64,000 nt of DNA, taken from contig NZ_CP043568.1 in NCBI RefSeq assembly GCF_014076415.1, positions 3,906,001-3,970,000 on the forward strand, read 5' to 3'. Of the stretch, positions 63,762-64,000 are shown piece by piece (the stretch's first letter is position 1; every line of letters starts with the position of its first letter). Below the pieces are notes generated by a model, which saw only the letters and a list, made by a program, of their open reading frames with translations, was not told where the DNA came from and searched no databases. The position numbers and the translations under genes are program-made. Origin of the DNA: Comamonas testosteroni. Lineage in GTDB: Bacteria > Pseudomonadota > Gammaproteobacteria > Burkholderiales > Burkholderiaceae_C.

Positions 63762-63992
63762 TTGGGGCAGCAGCCCAAAAAGAAACGACTGTCTTTCGAG
63801 CCCGGGGACACTTTTTTGGGGATCTATCGCAGCCTGTATCCATACAAGTGGATGCCGGATGCTTTAGCGCTTGAGACTTTTGCATCGATGGTCAAGAAAG
63901 CGTATGGCATCAGTCTTGCCAATGTCTGGAATGACAAGCTGACACTCGAAAAACTGTTCTCTCCTACCCAGAATAAGACAGGCTTTGAGTGA
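63762..63992 (+). CDS. Small protein after the epimerase gene, uncertain start
   Basis: 76 residues if started at TTG (63762): GQQPKKKRLSFEPGDTFLG ... SLYPYKWMPDALALETFASMVKKAYG ... NDKLTLEKLFSP. The frame is open further upstream into the epimerase gene and no good ribosome site is visible. The composition looks like real protein (aromatic-rich, no stop for 230 bases). Family unknown. It may be the coupled second gene of the epimerase operon. Confidence 0.45.
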   Translation: MGQQPKKKRLSFEPGDTFLGIYRSLYPYKWMPDALALETFASMVKKAYGISLANVWNDKLTLEKLFSPTQNKTGFE

Positions 63993-64000
63993 AGCCACAT

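Overview
The window is a chromosomal segment of a GC-rich betaproteobacterium. Gene content and order (the thrS-infC-rpmI-rplT-pheS-pheT-ihfA-merR-tRNA-Pro block, HemP, PutA with an Lrp regulator, the ssuEAADCB cluster) and protein style point to Comamonadaceae, most likely Comamonas. That assignment is inferred from sequence style; no database search was made.

Layout. 1-5837 (minus strand): a type I secretion operon of the LapE/LapB/LapC kind, read tolC-like, small protein, ABC transporter, HlyD, response regulator (cut by the window edge). 6645-15384 (minus): a housekeeping block with translation factors, two tRNA synthetases, IHF alpha, a MerR regulator and tRNA-Pro. infC appears to use an ATA start, and thrS has a leader that looks like a threonine-codon attenuator. 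15427-19294: isocitrate lyase with a three-site operator array upstream, a DMT permease, an RraA-like protein and a SWIB protein. 19345-20631: a small relic with two divergent phage-like HTH regulators, three consecutive palindromes between them and a 32-residue membrane peptide.

20735-39846 is the iron region. A minus-strand operon (PepSY membrane protein, DUF2271, DUF4198, ApbE, membrane-anchored flavodoxin reductase) faces a Fiu-type siderophore receptor across a Fur-box-bearing intergenic region. PiuC, an FMN hydroxy-acid oxidase, Bfd, TonB-ExbB-ExbD, HemP, a GlcG-like haem-binding protein and an MFS permease follow. The region ends with a DUF2325 / unknown / superoxide dismutase / ZIP transporter operon. 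Fur-like sequences precede fiu, bfd, hemP, the MFS gene and the SOD operon. Together these genes read as an iron-starvation regulon: uptake of ferric siderophore, energy transduction, reductive iron release, and replacement of iron SOD by an Mn-loaded enzyme.

39883-51318: RlmD, a secreted small protein, a GbsR-type regulator with repeated palindromic operators ahead of a reductase/DoxX-like/DUF2269 operon, an Aer-type receptor, a PutR-like Lrp regulator facing a PutA that lacks the ribbon-helix-helix domain, and a Mop protein. 51640-59906 (minus): organosulfur assimilation (Sbp, SsuE, two SsuA, SsuD, SsuC, SsuB, CysB-family regulator). 60050-63992: YggX, a membrane diguanylate cyclase, and a MerR/NAD-epimerase divergent pair.

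Five copies of a GC-rich repeat sit directly after gene stop codons (near 24.3, 29.2, 50.8, 53.7 and 58.2 kb), all in the same orientation relative to the upstream gene. There are no rRNA genes, CRISPR arrays or intact insertion sequences. The strongest candidates for undescribed biology are the thrS leader, the 3'-end repeat family, the aceA operator array, the phage-like switch and the predicted extracytosolic flavin electron-transfer system for iron.
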